NCBI GenBank assembly: GCA_031841125.1
Contig: CM063109.1
Span: 67,834,914-67,898,913 of the forward strand
Length of the DNA stretch: 64,000 nt
Direction: 5' to 3'
Source: Acanthococcus lagerstroemiae
Taxonomy: Eukaryota > Arthropoda > Insecta > Hemiptera > Eriococcidae
Made by a program: the position numbers and the translations under genes. A model generated the notes under the pieces. The model worked only from the letters and a program-made list of their open reading frames with translations. It had not been told where the DNA came from and made no database searches. Shown here one piece after another: positions 1 to 11,621 of this stretch (positions within the stretch are counted from its first letter, which is position 1; the number at the start of each line of letters is the position of its first letter).

Positions 1-258
1 TGTGGACTGAAACTTCTGAAATTAGCAACATTCAAAGTCACCCCTTCCCTCTCTTCTTCAAAAAATCTAGCTGGATACATAATTTGAACGAATGAAGCCC
101 ATTTTAATACAGAAATACAGACAACATTTTACAAAAGATGTCCGGGTGTGTCTAGAAAAAGTAACATCGCCCCAATTGGTTCTCCGTAGGATAAAAATAA
201 TACATTTTAAAGAATTAAAAAACACTTCGTCTTGACCATTCCTATAAGCATGTACATT
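1..258. other. AT-rich flank, nothing recognised
   Basis: No repeat ends, RNA gene or coding signal is visible. The short open frames here have no recognisable domain and lie in AT-rich DNA. Confidence 0.5.
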
Positions 259-439
259 ATGTGGGTAATTCTCTGAAAAGTGCAACAGTTTAAACTTTTA
301 ATTTTTTCCAAAAAAAATTGAGCAATTTGAATTTTTTTTCATTGGAATCACCATTGTACTTGTCCTTGAATTAAAAGGTGGCATTGAGCTGTGGTCATAC
401 TGAAGGGGGGAGGAGGGGAAACGTTTTGAAGATTCATTG

Positions 440-535
440 ACCACGTTGATGGAATTTCCATCAACGTGGCTGATAATACTGACCACGTTGATGGAATTTC
501 CTTATCCGTGGCCAACCTTTCGATGGAATTTCTTT
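440..535. repeat. CCACGTTGATGG motif cluster with palindrome
   Basis: CCACGTTGATGGAATTTCC occurs at 441-459 and again at 483-501. A near-perfect 29-bp palindrome spans 441-469, and a partial copy lies at 521-532. Related motifs recur near 1372, 1528, 1720 and 1917 in the same element. They could be subterminal transposase-binding repeats, which is inference. Confidence 0.6.
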
Positions 536-760
536 CACTGCGGTCAATCATTATGAAAAGTTTCCTGCAGAAGAATAATGATGACTTCTTCAATGAGAAT
601 ACATAAAAGTAAGTTCATGTATATAACGATTGTATTATTTGTATTTCTATTTAAACTATGAAATAATAAGGCACTTAACTTATGATAATGAGAAATTTTT
701 CTTATAATCTACAGTAACTTTCATCACGAAATTTGGTACAGTTTATGTGACTTGACCATC

Positions 761-868
761 CCCTCGGTACTGATGCGATGCCCGAAAGAGTAGTTTCCGG
801 TGCCGGGGGTGCGGTGTCTCAGGGGCCACTTTGGCATGCGTGCATCGCCATACGTCCCACAACACCAA
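761..868 (-). repeat. Dispersed repeat R, partial copy
   Basis: The segment contains ACTGATGCGATGCCCGAAAG and ends CATACGTCCCACAACACC, the conserved terminus of the R family. Only about the terminal 100 bp are present. It lies inside the 263-2110 TIR element, so it was either captured or inserted there. No clear target duplication could be read. Confidence 0.65.
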
Positions 869-1140
869 GGCATTTTACTTATAATGTAAGGATAGTAACT
901 TTAACAATTTGGCCCCGTTTTCATAAAAACTAGAAATAATAGAAGAAAAAAAAATCAGTAACTTCGATTACAAAATTTGGCACAATTTCTAAAAACTAAA
1001 TAATATACGTCAATGTTTAATCTAAATTGAGGAACTTCAAATTACTTACACCTAAAAATTAAGAGTCCTGTTTAAGAATTTAATGTTTTGGAGTGGATAT
1101 CAAACTTGAGCGCTCGTTGAGATGAGACAGGAGGACTAAG

Positions 1141-1440
1141 TATTTAAAAATAAAAATTATACTTGCGGTCTCAAATGAGAATTCCTAGGAATTATTCTTT
1201 CAACGGGGCTAACTCTTTCTTTTCCTTATCCGTGGTCATTCGGATGATATAGCCATCCTTCAGCGTATCAGCGACACAATCAATCACCTATCAAAACCAT
1301 GTCCGATGTTTAGAAATTCAAAATAACTAAAAAATTCCGAATGACCACGGATGAGGAAAAGAAAGAGTTAGCCACGTTGAAAGAATAATTCCTAAGAATT
1401 CTCATTTGAAACTCGCAAATATAATTTTTATTTTTAAATC
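1141..1440. repeat. Foldback inverted repeat, about 100-bp arms
   Basis: The arm at about 1141-1242 is repeated in inverse orientation at about 1338-1440 with only a few mismatches. The spacer is about 95 bp. A transcript through it would form a long hairpin. It sits in the centre of the 1.85-kb TIR element. Confidence 0.8.
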
Positions 1441-2303
1441 GCCTATATATTTCTTTTATACTTACATTTAACAGTTTTCTTTCGCATTTTCAGGTTGACA
1501 GCGAAAATTGCCAGAAAGAACTGATAGGCCACGGTGATGGATATGCAGAACTGTAAATGCGCTCATTTTCACAGATAATTAGTTGTGGACAAGTTAACTC
1601 AACTCCGACGTTGAATTCGATCATGGCTCGAAGTTCTCGACACAGATTTGAAGCTAAGCAGCCAGTTTCGAACATTAGATATGGAATCAGGATGGCCATG
1701 CGTAAGAACGAAAAAATGACCACGGAGATGGAATTTACACCAGCCATAAACCTTCATGGCTTTTGAGGCGACCTTTAAATGTACTAAAGGCCGCTCAAAT
1801 GCATGTCAACGTGTAGAGTGATGGGTTGAGGAGAACTTTGGCCTTTAATTTCAAAAAAATATTCGTTCTGCATAGGGTGAAAAAATAAATAATGATTTCA
1901 AGAAATGCTAGCCTCGTCCACGTTGATGGAAGTTTTTGCCCTTTGAGCTCATTTTCCGCTAAAGGGGGGAGGGGTATGGGGTTCTACACAATTGCGCCGA
2001 GCAGAAAAAATCATAAACATACCAATCTATCATTTTTAATTTTCTGAAAATAGTATAATGCTGAGAAAATAGCTGACACGCAAACTATCGCACTTTTCTG
2101 AGAATTACCCATGTACATGTATTTTGCTGTTAGAGACTTCGAGGCTCCTTGATCACATTTCAACTTTCATTTTTCAAACTCCTTTAAAATGTATTAAGTA
2201 TTTTCTTCTTAGTCAACAGCTCCGCACGAGTATCAACATGAAACTTATTATCTTTAAAAGAGGGATCAACAAAACGTCATCCAATCAAATTATGTGCATT
2301 ATA

Positions 2304-2554
2304 TGTGACCTGTCAGGAAGAAAGGGACCTGTGCGCAAAAAAATCATTTTTGTGATAACAACTGTTTTTGACTAATTTTTGGCCGCTCTTTCGCGTGGTG
2401 TTGTCGAAAAAATTTTAAAAAGATTTCCCAAACTGCTGTAAGTCTTCAAAGTTGAGTGTCTCCATAACGTGAAAACGTTATCAATTTTGTTCATCCGCTC
2501 TCCTGTAAAATTTACATTTTTGCGCTCGGGTCCTTTTCTTCCTGGCAGATCACA
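2304..2554. mobile_element. Short inverted-repeat element (MITE-like)
   Basis: TGTGACCTGTCAGGAAGAAA at 2304 is matched in inverse orientation by the segment ending TGGCAGATCACA at 2554. The similarity runs about 40 bp, through GGACCYGWGCGCAAAAA. No coding frame fits inside. I could not read a target-site duplication, so the outer limits are approximate. Confidence 0.6.
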
Positions 2555-2888
2555 ATTAGACTGTTTTCAATTACATTATACACAACGGCATAAAAAACAA
2601 TACAGGATGAGATTATAACTAATCATTTTTCTCGAGCACTTCTCGTTTTCCATATTCAAAAATCGAATTTCTCACTTTTTGTTCCTTTTTGCCGTTCACA
2701 GCTATACTGATACTGATAACAATACTGAATGCACATATATGTTTAATCAGTGGTATTATCTTGATGATATAATAAAATTCGCATTTAAAATGGATAAGGA
2801 AAAAATGAACTCTAATCAAAAAATTAATATTGGCATCAAATTCCTCATTAAAAATACATATTATAGAATTATATATTCTCACGCCATT

Positions 2889-2967
2889 CCCCCGGCACTG
2901 ATGCGATGCCCAAAGTATCTGAAGGGCCATTTTGTCATGCGTGTATCGCCATAAGTCCCACCACACC
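2889..2967 (-). repeat. Dispersed repeat R, 79-bp copy with TSD
   Basis: This short copy runs from CCCCCGGCACTGATGCGATG to GTCCCACCACACC. It is flanked by a 14-bp direct repeat ATTCTCACGYCATT (2875-2888 and 2968-2981, one mismatch). The duplication fixes both ends and shows that a truncated R can insert by itself, as expected of a retroposed element truncated at its 5' side. Confidence 0.75.
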
Positions 2968-2981
2968 ATTCTCACGTCATT

Positions 2982-4737
2982 GTACTTAAAAAAAGTTTTA
3001 ATAATTGCTGGGTAGTGTTATTCTTACCCTCCATTCTGATCGAACCATTCCATTGCAAAATATTTTACCTCAGCAGAAATTCAAGCTTCTCCGCGATTCG
3101 AAAAGTCACTATATCATATTTTTTCGATAAGTTTTTAATTATCCGTTATATTGTCGAGATGGTATCGATACTCGATGAAATTCGTTCAGGACGTTTAACA
3201 TATCCGATTATAATTACATGCACATCCTGCATTCAGGGTTACGTTTGATGTTTTTCCCTATATTCATCTGTCAAATTGCTGGATAAGCTGCAGTACCTAT
3301 TAATTAGTATAGTTTATTTTACTGGTCATTAACTGGCAAAAGCAACAACGTTACCGCGGATTGATAAGTGAACGGCTGCGGCAGCTTGAAGGTCGAAATG
3401 TTCGAAACAAAATGAAAAAAGTCAAGACGATAAAGCATTTTCAATCTATACGTCCCATTATGGAAGAATATCATTGTTAGACAGGGGTTACTAAACCTTG
3501 ACTCGTATCCGAGATGATTCATTCATTCGTTGTTGTATTTTTTTCCTTCTCTTTTCCAAATACAAATGCCTCGGGCCCCGCTATTACAGTCAAGGACGCC
3601 GTACACTTCTCGCATTTGATAATTTTAGTATCTTCAAGTCCGCGTTTGCATAAATAAAAAAGAATATAATTTTTTGGAAATGTTTGGACTATAAATGAGC
3701 TCTGCAATCAAACAAGGTGATATAATGTCTAGCAAGCGTGAATCCTCAATCACATACAACTGATTCACAGACTCGAAGTGTACATGAATGACAATCACCA
3801 AACGGCATCTCACATTAACTGATCATTACTAAAAATTATAATGTGATCATTATTACTGCCTGCGTTAAATAGAACTGGTTACGTAAATCCACCAGTGCAC
3901 AGCACATACATATATAGGACAACAAATCAAAACTTTATGACATTCTTATTGTTTAGTGAAAGGGTTTACGTTGTACCTTGAACTGTGACAATTGCAAAAA
4001 AAAAAAAAATACAGTTCGGTCTGTTGGTTACTGCTACACTAATAATTAAACCGAATTGTACATTTGCAAATTTACAAATTTTAATGAACGCTTCGGCAGA
4101 TAATGACAACGTGGCTACCGATTCAATTTGTACGCCCACGCGTGCTCTACGCCTGACCATTTATAATTACTGTTATCTGTTTTTTTCCTGTTTTGTTTTT
4201 TCTTTATATTTTCTTACTACTCTCCCAACATGGAAAACTATTAAAGCGTGCGTAATTAAATTTTTTAAAGTCGGCAACATTGATTTCAGATACCACAGTA
4301 GTCGGTCGGTTTCTTAAATAGCACGTGCAAATGCCAAAGGTTATATTCTGCTTTATATCTCCCGTTTGGCTCTAACCACAAGAGTGAAAAACTAATAAGG
4401 TGGACTCCGAGTATTCTTTGTTGGCGGTCAGTTAGGTTATTTTATTATTAAAAGAAGTACAGAGTATAGCGTGCAAGTATGCATTCATATTATTGCTTTC
4501 CTCAGTTCTAATTTTTTCATATGTGTTTGTAACCAGGGCAAGTTAATAGAGAAACAGGTGGATCAATTTGCCAGGAAATCGACTGAGGAAAGAACCGCTT
4601 ACTGTACCCATCTCATTACACTATCGTTTCAAAACGTCTCAAAAGGCCGATAACAATATTTGGGCTTCAAGACACAAAACTGCACAAAATAAGCACGAAC
4701 TTATTTCAACTGCGACCAAATTCTAATTATCAAGTAC
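2982..4737. other. Unique AT-rich stretch, nothing recognised
   Basis: No element ends, RNA gene or recognisable coding domain were found. A 13-A run lies near 3996. Open frames of 60-110 codons on both strands look like chance frames in AT-rich DNA. Confidence 0.45.
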
Positions 4738-4739
4738 TA

Positions 4740-4944
4740 TGAAGGGTAAAGAATCAAAACTCACATTTGCCATTTTACTTCAAGGACGCAAATAGGCAAA
4801 ATACTGTACACGAGTGCAGGAATATCTTTTATATCGCACATTCACAGGCGCAGCAAAGACATTCATGCACCCGTGTACAGTATGTTGCCTATTTGCTCCC
4901 TTGAAGTAAAATGGCAAATGTGTGTTTTGATTCTTTACCCTTCA
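4740..4944. mobile_element. Foldback MITE, copy A, TA-flanked
   Basis: The element starts TGAAGGGTAAAGAATC and ends with its inverse, flanked by TA on both sides. The arms (about 4740-4830 and 4850-4944) are nearly complete inverse copies, so almost the whole element is a hairpin. A second copy lies at 28203-28441. A TA target and long arms suggest a Tc1/mariner-type MITE, which is inference. Confidence 0.8.
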
Positions 4945-6002
4945 TACTCTTATAACCGGCCCCTCTGTCTCTGTATAACTACAATAAGGCGTCTGTATTT
5001 ACTCTAGTTGAAAAAAAAAAAAAAACCTAGCTTGGTTTCATTTACTAAGAAGAAAATTTCTGCAATGTTTAACACAATCGGTATAAGGGTAAACCGTGTC
5101 TCGAGTGGATTGATGCTCTTGAGAGAATTAACATAATTTATTAGAAAAATTTCAGATTTTCACACAACTCTCTAGCGTACTTTTCCCCTAAAATTCAGTG
5201 ACCTAAAAAAATGAGCAGTAGGTATTACTCTCGGTCAGATAATGGGAATAGAATGGGGTGAACTTTTCATGACGTTTCATGACAAAAGAAAGCAACTAAC
5301 ACTGAAATTCTCAATTTTCAGGTTTCTTGACCACACATATATTTACATAGTATAAGTATTTATTTACATGTGCACTAAAGTATGCCCAAGTGATAACTCA
5401 AGAAGGAATGAAGTTGTGTGAAGAGTTACCACGATTTTCACGGTTTCCCGACGAACCTCGAATTTACCGGCGGCGTCGAGCGAGGTGTGAAGCCAGGGAA
5501 GACATGATTGTTCCGGGGGTTCACAGACATTTTTTATGGGAAACTAGTGGCAAGCCAGGAAATGCTCGCTAATAAATGCTCAGCATTTCTGAGAAATTCT
5601 CAGCAAATAATTGAGGAAGAAATGCTCGATATAGAAAAGTTTTAATTCCCGTGACATACGCTCGGGTTTTGGAACATGTGCACGATGATGGCACTTTTGA
5701 TTTTTCGCTACCATATGAGTTCGAGCAGACACTAGATAGGATTGAAAATGTTGCAAAAAGTATCAGAAAAAACTCACGCGAACGAGCTCGCGGGAAAAAA
5801 GCTTTAATTGTTGAAATGCTTTCGATCTTGTCTGTTGGTTCTTATACCCTTGTTTTCGTTACTGCAATGGCAATCACGATGATCAGTTGTGTAGATACAC
5901 ACATTCCCGACGAACTAGAACTGTAGAAAATCAGTTTCTATAACTTAGTAATATCAGATTTTGTTAATATGTCTGAAGTTAGAAGCCGATTTTTGAGTTT
6001 CC
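4945..6002. other. Non-repetitive stretch with two weak frames
   Basis: The stretch holds two weak plus-strand frames (5390-5572 and 5651-5926) and is otherwise featureless. The first frame has an Arg-rich middle and no recognised domain. The second is described separately. Confidence 0.4.
5651..5926 (+). CDS. Weak candidate small ORF, unrecognised
   Basis: This 91-codon plus-strand frame is not recognised. An acidic N-terminal third carries the motif DDGTFDFSLPYEFEQTLDRI. A basic segment of Arg and Lys follows at about residues 38-50. A hydrophobic stretch at about residues 54-78 could span a membrane. The start falls directly after an in-frame stop region, so it could also be an exon whose 5' boundary is not an ATG. 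I saw no convincing splice acceptor, TATA box or poly(A) signal. Chance frames of this length are expected in this DNA, so this is a candidate only. Confidence 0.15.
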   Translation: MTYARVLEHVHDDGTFDFSLPYEFEQTLDRIENVAKSIRKNSRERARGKKALIVEMLSILSVGSYTLVFVTAMAITMISCVDTHIPDELEL

Positions 6003-6015
6003 AGTTTGTCAATAG

Positions 6016-6447
6016 CCGCTGTGTGGCCAATTGATGACGTGCCCGCTTCGCAATCATTGCGTCTCGGGTTCAAGTCCCACCAACGTCGGAAAGCCAGTGA
6101 TGTACGAGTACCCTACTAACATCCTAGCGATCACAGCGACTACAGTATCAATTGAGATGGAAACATAGCGCGTCCTGTAACCCCTGCCAGTTCACACAGA
6201 CAAGGCATTACAATCGCAGTGCGTTGTTACAACTAGATCAGAAAGATTGGTACTGTGCGTGTGTACGTCGTAAACAGCGTACTCGACGTCATGAAACACG
6301 TGGCTAGTAAGCGAACCACGGCTGCACACTCTTCGGCGCAGAGAAGTTAAAAAGCCGCGGGGAAAGAAACGGCAAACTACCCCGACCGCGCGTCAGAAAC
6401 TGCGACCGCCGATATCCGTTATCGGACACGGCGTTGGAAAAAGAAGA
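6016..6447 (+). mobile_element. tRNA-derived SINE, copy 1
   Basis: The head resembles a tRNA, with an A-box-like GTGGCCAATTGATG and a B-box-like GGGTTCAAGTCCC. The body of about 350 bp is shared along its length with 17200-17667, and the tail is GAA-rich. Flanking direct repeats AGTTTGTCNNTAG (6003-6015 and 6448-6460, two mismatches) fit target-site duplication by LINE-driven retroposition. The head looks closest to tRNA-Ser in its A-box region, but that assignment is tentative. Confidence 0.8.
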
Positions 6448-6460
6448 AGTTTGTCGGTAG

Positions 6461-9400
6461 TGTGTACATTTGCATAGTAAATGCATCGCGATTTCAATTG
6501 CAGTTACAAAGAAACAGACACAGGAACCAACAGACGAAAAGTAGAGAGCATTTAAAAAAATCAGCTTTTCTCTTGCGGTCCCGTCCGCGTGTTCTTCTTA
6601 ATGTACGGAACCAATCTGGAGGGAGGTTTTCCATTGAAAAACTACAGCACCACCCTACCCCACTGTATTACCATCTTGGAATATCTTCACGAAAGTGAGC
6701 ACGAAATTCGCGGTTAACGGAAGGAAATTACGCATAATTTGAATAAAAAGGATGCAGGAACTGTAACTGAGTAGATCTCTGAAAGAACGGGATTTTTCAA
6801 AAAACATATGATAGTTTTAATGACAGGCGAATTGAAAGTTAATTGCGTGTGCACCGCTGGAAAAGTAATAATTTCGTCAGTGCGGTTTTTCGATGGAATT
6901 CCGCATGAGTCAAAGAGTATTTTTGCAAAGTTTCAGCGGGCTACACGAAGTAGAAAGCGAGATGTGTTTGAAGTTGTTAAAAATACATCAATTTTTCAGG
7001 AGTTCTTTGTTTGCTGTAGAAGAATTTATTAAAAGGATTCGCAGAGTGTACAGAATATTTTTCTTTTTTCTTTGTTTTTTTTGACAAAATGAATCATTAA
7101 CTCAAGAAACATACAAGGATGAGTCATAAAATAAAACAAAAAAGCATCAAAACAGAAAAAGATACCAGCATTATTTTGCTGTAGTCCCCTTATTCTCGGT
7201 TTTGGTTCCTTCAAGAGTTGCGGCGAAATGGCTTCCAGAGTGGGGAATACGTCTCACTAGCGGCTGTTTCAAGAGGTTCGTACGGGAGCATCCTGTATTT
7301 TTTTATTGTGAGCAGTGTGACAAATCGAGGCTAAATTTCGTAAAATGAACCGTTTGAAAAGGCTTTGGTTTCTTGCGAGCTTCTTTAATCATTTTTACGT
7401 ACGTCCCCAGCATTGTTTCGACCGTTTCTTTCATATCTGAGTGCACGAGAATTGAAAGTACCACGAAGACTCAAAAGACAACCACAGAAACCAAAACTAC
7501 TGATAAAACGAGAAGACATAACTTCAAATATTGATAGAGAGACATTCAAAAGAGCTAGAGAACTGAAATTCGACATGTGCATAGAAGGGACATTGTAGGA
7601 TCCGAAATTAACGTCTCCCGAAAAAGGAAATTTTTTGAGAAATTCCCTTCTTCCAGAGGTCTATTCAATTCTGATCAGGAAATCAGAATATGCATGGTTA
7701 TATATTTTTCGGTACATGTAATAACGTTTCCTAACAAGTATTGCGACTTTCTGAATCCAGCACAATTAATTTTATGACCACAATTTGATGTCATTTGACC
7801 AAATCACGGATCTGATTCGAAATTGGATCATCCGATCATCATGATGTTAGGTATATCTTATTGTGTCGTATCTTATGTCCGATTATATCTTTACATAATC
7901 CTGCCAAGAGTTAGGCCGAGAAGCGACCAGGGGTCGAAGCTCCCTGAAAATCTCTACGCAGAAAATTCTCAGGCGTTATTTGCCAAGCCTGCTTTCAAAA
8001 TCGATAGGATTCTAGGGCTCGAGCTCCTGCTCAAAAATATCGCGCGATGTCCACCCTTGTCTTTCAGTTGTTTTCGTGCAAAACTGACTAGATACATTAA
8101 CTACGAGGTTGTAAGTTCACGGGTCAAAAGCACGAGGCCGGATCGGTAATACGACCGATTATCGCGCAGTGTCAAGCGCCGTGAACTGAACATTAATTCC
8201 GAGCTAATGAAGTTTCCAGCGCGCCTTCCTACCGTATAATACATTTATGAGTCATGATCTGAAAAATTACTAATAATCGACACAAGCTGCCACTCATTAG
8301 CGTCAAAATTAATCCTTAAATTCACCTCCGCTCTTCGCGCAAAACGATAAAACCCGATACTCGCCGGCGTCCATATTACCCGCTTTATCCTTCGGTGCCT
8401 CCATTTCCACGTTAGTAATTCCTCGTCGATATTAATCGTTGTTGACCCTCGCGATTGTAATTCTTTCGCAAATCTGAACTTACTCACATATAAGCTGCCA
8501 ATACTCGACTCAGTCGATATAAGTCATACGTCTGAACGAGAGACTAATTTTTTCGAATAAACTTGGAGTCATTCCGCTGTACGGCTCTGGTGTAGGTATA
8601 TGTATTATATTTAATGACATGTAAGCCAGAGAGATTATCTAACAGAGAGGACAAGACCAATGCGCGTTTAATACGACACTTACAAGTGTTACAACCGGTC
8701 GATCGCGAAATTGAAACAAAAAAGTAATGCATTTCGCGAAATGCCATCCGCGCCGGTTATCCATTTACAGTTACACAGAAAATCTGGAAATTTCTCCGAT
8801 CGTGGCCGCGATAACGGCGGCTCAATTCTCGCGGAGAGGCGAACAATCTGCATTCTATCAATTATTTGAATTGCACTTCAACCGGAGGATAGTCTCTGTG
8901 GCATTCTTTTTTCTTTTCTCTCTTTTACGCGGTCTACACGTCATCGCTTTTCCTCATCGTCAACCAAAGAGACTAATACTCTTATACCTTTTTTTCTTTT
9001 TTCTTTTTCTTTTTCTCTCCTCTCTATTCTAAGCGCTCGGTAATGAGCTCTGTTGACTCGACAATGTCAAACACTTCAACATTTTTAAGACACCTGTTAC
9101 TTCGGCATTCGAAAAGACCGCCTATTTGAATAATGTATTCACCTAGTCGAGACGGAAATCCATCAAATAACAAACGCCGCGATGTGTCAGTCCTAACACC
9201 TATTATCGTTTCGCCTTTTGATTATGGATGCGACCAGCTAACGTCTTTAGATTTATGTCATCCGCTTCAAATGCAAATAAATTCGGTTATTCACTATCTG
9301 TTTAGATGAGATAAAAGAGAAGAAAGGGTTACAGAATGAGCGTGAAATCATTGCACAGGACGCGATATTCATACATACGAATACTCGAATTAATATTTCG

Positions 9401-9514
9401 GTTTTCGCTAACAGGCCTTGCAGCGGTAGATTTACAAGTTGGACGTCGATCTATCCGAGTTGATTTAATTACCTTCAATAGAGCAGATACGCCAAATGTG
9501 GCCACTCAGGGATC
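6461..9514. other. Unique stretch; CpG-rich part 8080-8960
   Basis: No transposon ends or recognised coding exons. The part at about 8080-8960 is visibly richer in CG and CGCG words and in AATTA/TAAT cores than its surroundings. This resembles conserved regulatory islands between developmental genes, but that is inference from composition only. Short T/C-rich tracts lie near 8910-9020. Confidence 0.35.
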
Positions 9515-9520
9515 CTACTC

Positions 9521-9712
9521 ACTTGGTGGAGCATATGACGATACACGCATGCTAAACTGGCTCCCCAGATACTGCACCCTTGGCCCCGAAAACTACCCTT
9601 TCGAATATCGCATCGGTAACTAGAGATACGTCTTGAGGCTGGGCCGGACCTCCGTTTCGCCTCTCCATATTTCGGATTTGCGCTGTCTTGCCAAAGTCAT
9701 TATGGGACGATG
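9521..9712 (+). repeat. Dispersed repeat R copy
   Basis: Begins CTTGGTGGAGCATATGACG, contains CCTTTCGAATATCGCATCGG, and continues into the GGGCCGGACCTCCGTTTCGCC part of the family. The 3' part is diverged. The open frame that runs into it (9336-9623) is probably not a gene, since its C-terminal third is repeat. Confidence 0.7.
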
Positions 9713-10022
9713 GTCCATAGCCGGACTGCATTTATCCTCCTTGTCTTGTTGGTACGTGTCGCACCTCAGGAAGGTGGTGACTAAAATGTGGAACGCTTCA
9801 CGATTTTGTGTGTCAGCCTTGCGCAGGTGCCATGCTAACTTTTCCTGTATTGCTAACCTTCCCTGTATCGTTCTAATTTTAGTATGTGTATCGCTAAAAC
9901 GAGTACGTCGGGGATCCTACTGTAGCCATTTTTGATATCAGTGCGCTGTAAGAATGAAGAAGAGGGAATATAAAGTTGATGGAGAATTAGGGACATGGCA
10001 ACTCTATTTTCGTACTTGGTAT

Positions 10023-10513
10023 CAGGGATGATAAGCCATTCAATAAAGCTTAAACTTATGGCTTTTGCTTACGACCTTGAAAATATGGCTGATGCTTATA
10101 GCTTATAGCTTATGAATTGATTGGCTTAAGCTTATGGCTTATAGCTTAAACTTATGGCTGGCTTAAACTTATGGCTTATTTGTATTTCCAGCGATTGATA
10201 TGAGCGCTATAGTCGAGGTAAGTTGTTCTGTTATCAATTTTGGAAGAAATGGTGATGAATGGCCGTTAACATTGTGCGTGGGATATTGGTTCGAAAAGCA
10301 TAAAATAAAAAATGTTAAGATAAAATTGAAATATTTAAAATTTTCAGATTTGAGAAACAAAAAAAAATCATGAATCAGCCGAAAAAATATGGCTTATGCT
10401 TATGGCTTATAGCTTACAGCACATTTGGCTTAAACTTATGGCTGACTTAATTGCCCAAAAACCTTCAGCTTATGGCTTAAATCTTATAGCTTATGGCAGA
10501 CTTATCATCCCTG
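10023..10513. mobile_element. hAT-like MITE with 8-bp TSD
   Basis: Ends are CAGGGATGATAAG and its inverse CTTATCATCCCTG. They are flanked by perfect 8-bp direct repeats CTTGGTAT (10015-10022 and 10514-10521), the hAT signature. Both subterminal regions are dense in direct copies of CTTATGGCTTATAGCTTA-type units (about 10055-10175 and 10388-10500). The centre (about 10180-10385) is unrelated sequence. No transposase is present. Confidence 0.9.
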
Positions 10514-10682
10514 CTTGGTATACCCTTCTGGATTATTCTAGCACTCTACTTGTCAAAATGGCCGGTACTGAGGCTATGGCCACATTTGGTATATCTGCCC
10601 TGTATCGTCCAGGTTGTGTGCACTATTTAAATCAAAACCTAGAAGGACTGCAAAAGATATGATATGCATTTTGAAGTGGAAG

Positions 10683-10952
10683 CAGTGGCGGATCCAGGAT
10701 TACACTTAGGGGGGGGGGGGCTAAATGTTGGAGAAAAAAAGAGCAAACAAAATTTTAAGCATGAATGCATGATTGTTGATAAGTGATAATGTTGATTCAT
10801 TGATAACGCGATATGTATTCACGAACTGTGCTGTATGAGCGCTACTGTCATTAAAAACATCGGTGGCTAAAATAAATGGAAATTTTTTTTTTTTTTGGGG
10901 GGGGGGGGAAGGGCTATAGCCCCTTTAGCCCCCCCCCCTGGATCCGCCACTG
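10683..10952. mobile_element. hAT-like MITE with 8-bp TSD and G-tracts
   Basis: The TIRs are CAGTGGCGGATCCAGG and its inverse. They are flanked by perfect 8-bp direct repeats AGTGGAAG (10675-10682 and 10953-10960). Inside are a G-run near 10710, a T-run joined to a G-run near 10881-10910, and a C-run near 10930. No coding frame is visible. It is probably mobilised by a hAT transposase encoded elsewhere. Confidence 0.9.
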
Positions 10953-11449
10953 AGTGGAAGTTATGGTTCTCAGAACGCGGCATATTTCAGGTACCAACAC
11001 ATAGAGTATATGTACTAAAAATGCTGAACTTATTAGCTGATCTTTAGAAATAGCGTTTGGTCTTATCACCGGTACTAGAAGTGGCAGTCGGGATGAGCTT
11101 TTCTTAATGTTTCGTGGCAACAGAAAGCATGGCACTAATTTTGAATTTTCATCCTTCCTTGTACATATCACATGATGACACGCGGTAACTTGAGTAGAAA
11201 TGTATTAAGTACTAGTGATGACATTTCAATGAGAGGTATGTAGAAGACTATTATTATAAGAATTGCGCAGTTTTCAGTTGAGATTAGTCAAGTAGTCAAG
11301 ATTTTTGCAATGTTCCTCTCTGAAATAATGTTTTTCTTTCTTGAGAAAAATGCGTTTATAGACCAGTGTTCTTTTTTTGGGAGGAGAACAGGAATGTTGG
11401 GGTTAAACGTTTCTTATGTGGAAACTCGAGGGCAGAAAGAGGGATGTTT

Positions 11450-11600
11450 TTAAAGAAAAAACTAGAGGGCTTTGCCCCCATCCGCTTCCCGGCCAACCCC
11501 GCGGGCTTGCTTCGCTCGGTCCCTTTTTCAGCGCTAGGCGCCTTTTTCTCTTCCCTTAAGGCACCGTACCCCCTTGCCGCTTCCTTGATCAATTCCAACC
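11450..11600. other. GC-rich patch in AT-rich DNA
   Basis: CTAGAGGGCTTTGCCCCCAT is followed by GC-rich sequence including GCGGGCTTGCTTCGCTCGG and GCGCTAGGCGCC. Composition differs sharply from the flanks. It may be a further dispersed repeat, but no second copy is visible in this window. Confidence 0.35.
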
Positions 11601-11621
11601 GAAGAAATTAACTTTTACTCT

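Larger units (their letters stand above)
263..2110. mobile_element. TIR DNA element, 1.85 kb, non-autonomous
   Basis: The ends are inverted copies of about 29 bp beginning GGGTAATTCTC (263-291 and 2082-2110). They are flanked by the 4-bp direct repeat ATGT (259-262 and 2111-2114), which I read as the target-site duplication. No transposase frame is visible inside. The interior holds a 100-bp-arm foldback (1141-1440), several copies of a CCACGTTGATGG motif, and an R repeat copy at 761-868. A 4-bp duplication narrows the superfamily but I cannot name it. The structure is seen directly; mobility by a transposase supplied in trans is inferred. Confidence 0.75.

Noticed and set aside
440..535. CRISPR-like repeat-spacer pattern
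   Set aside because: Only two full motif copies, unequal spacing, and a clearly eukaryotic context.
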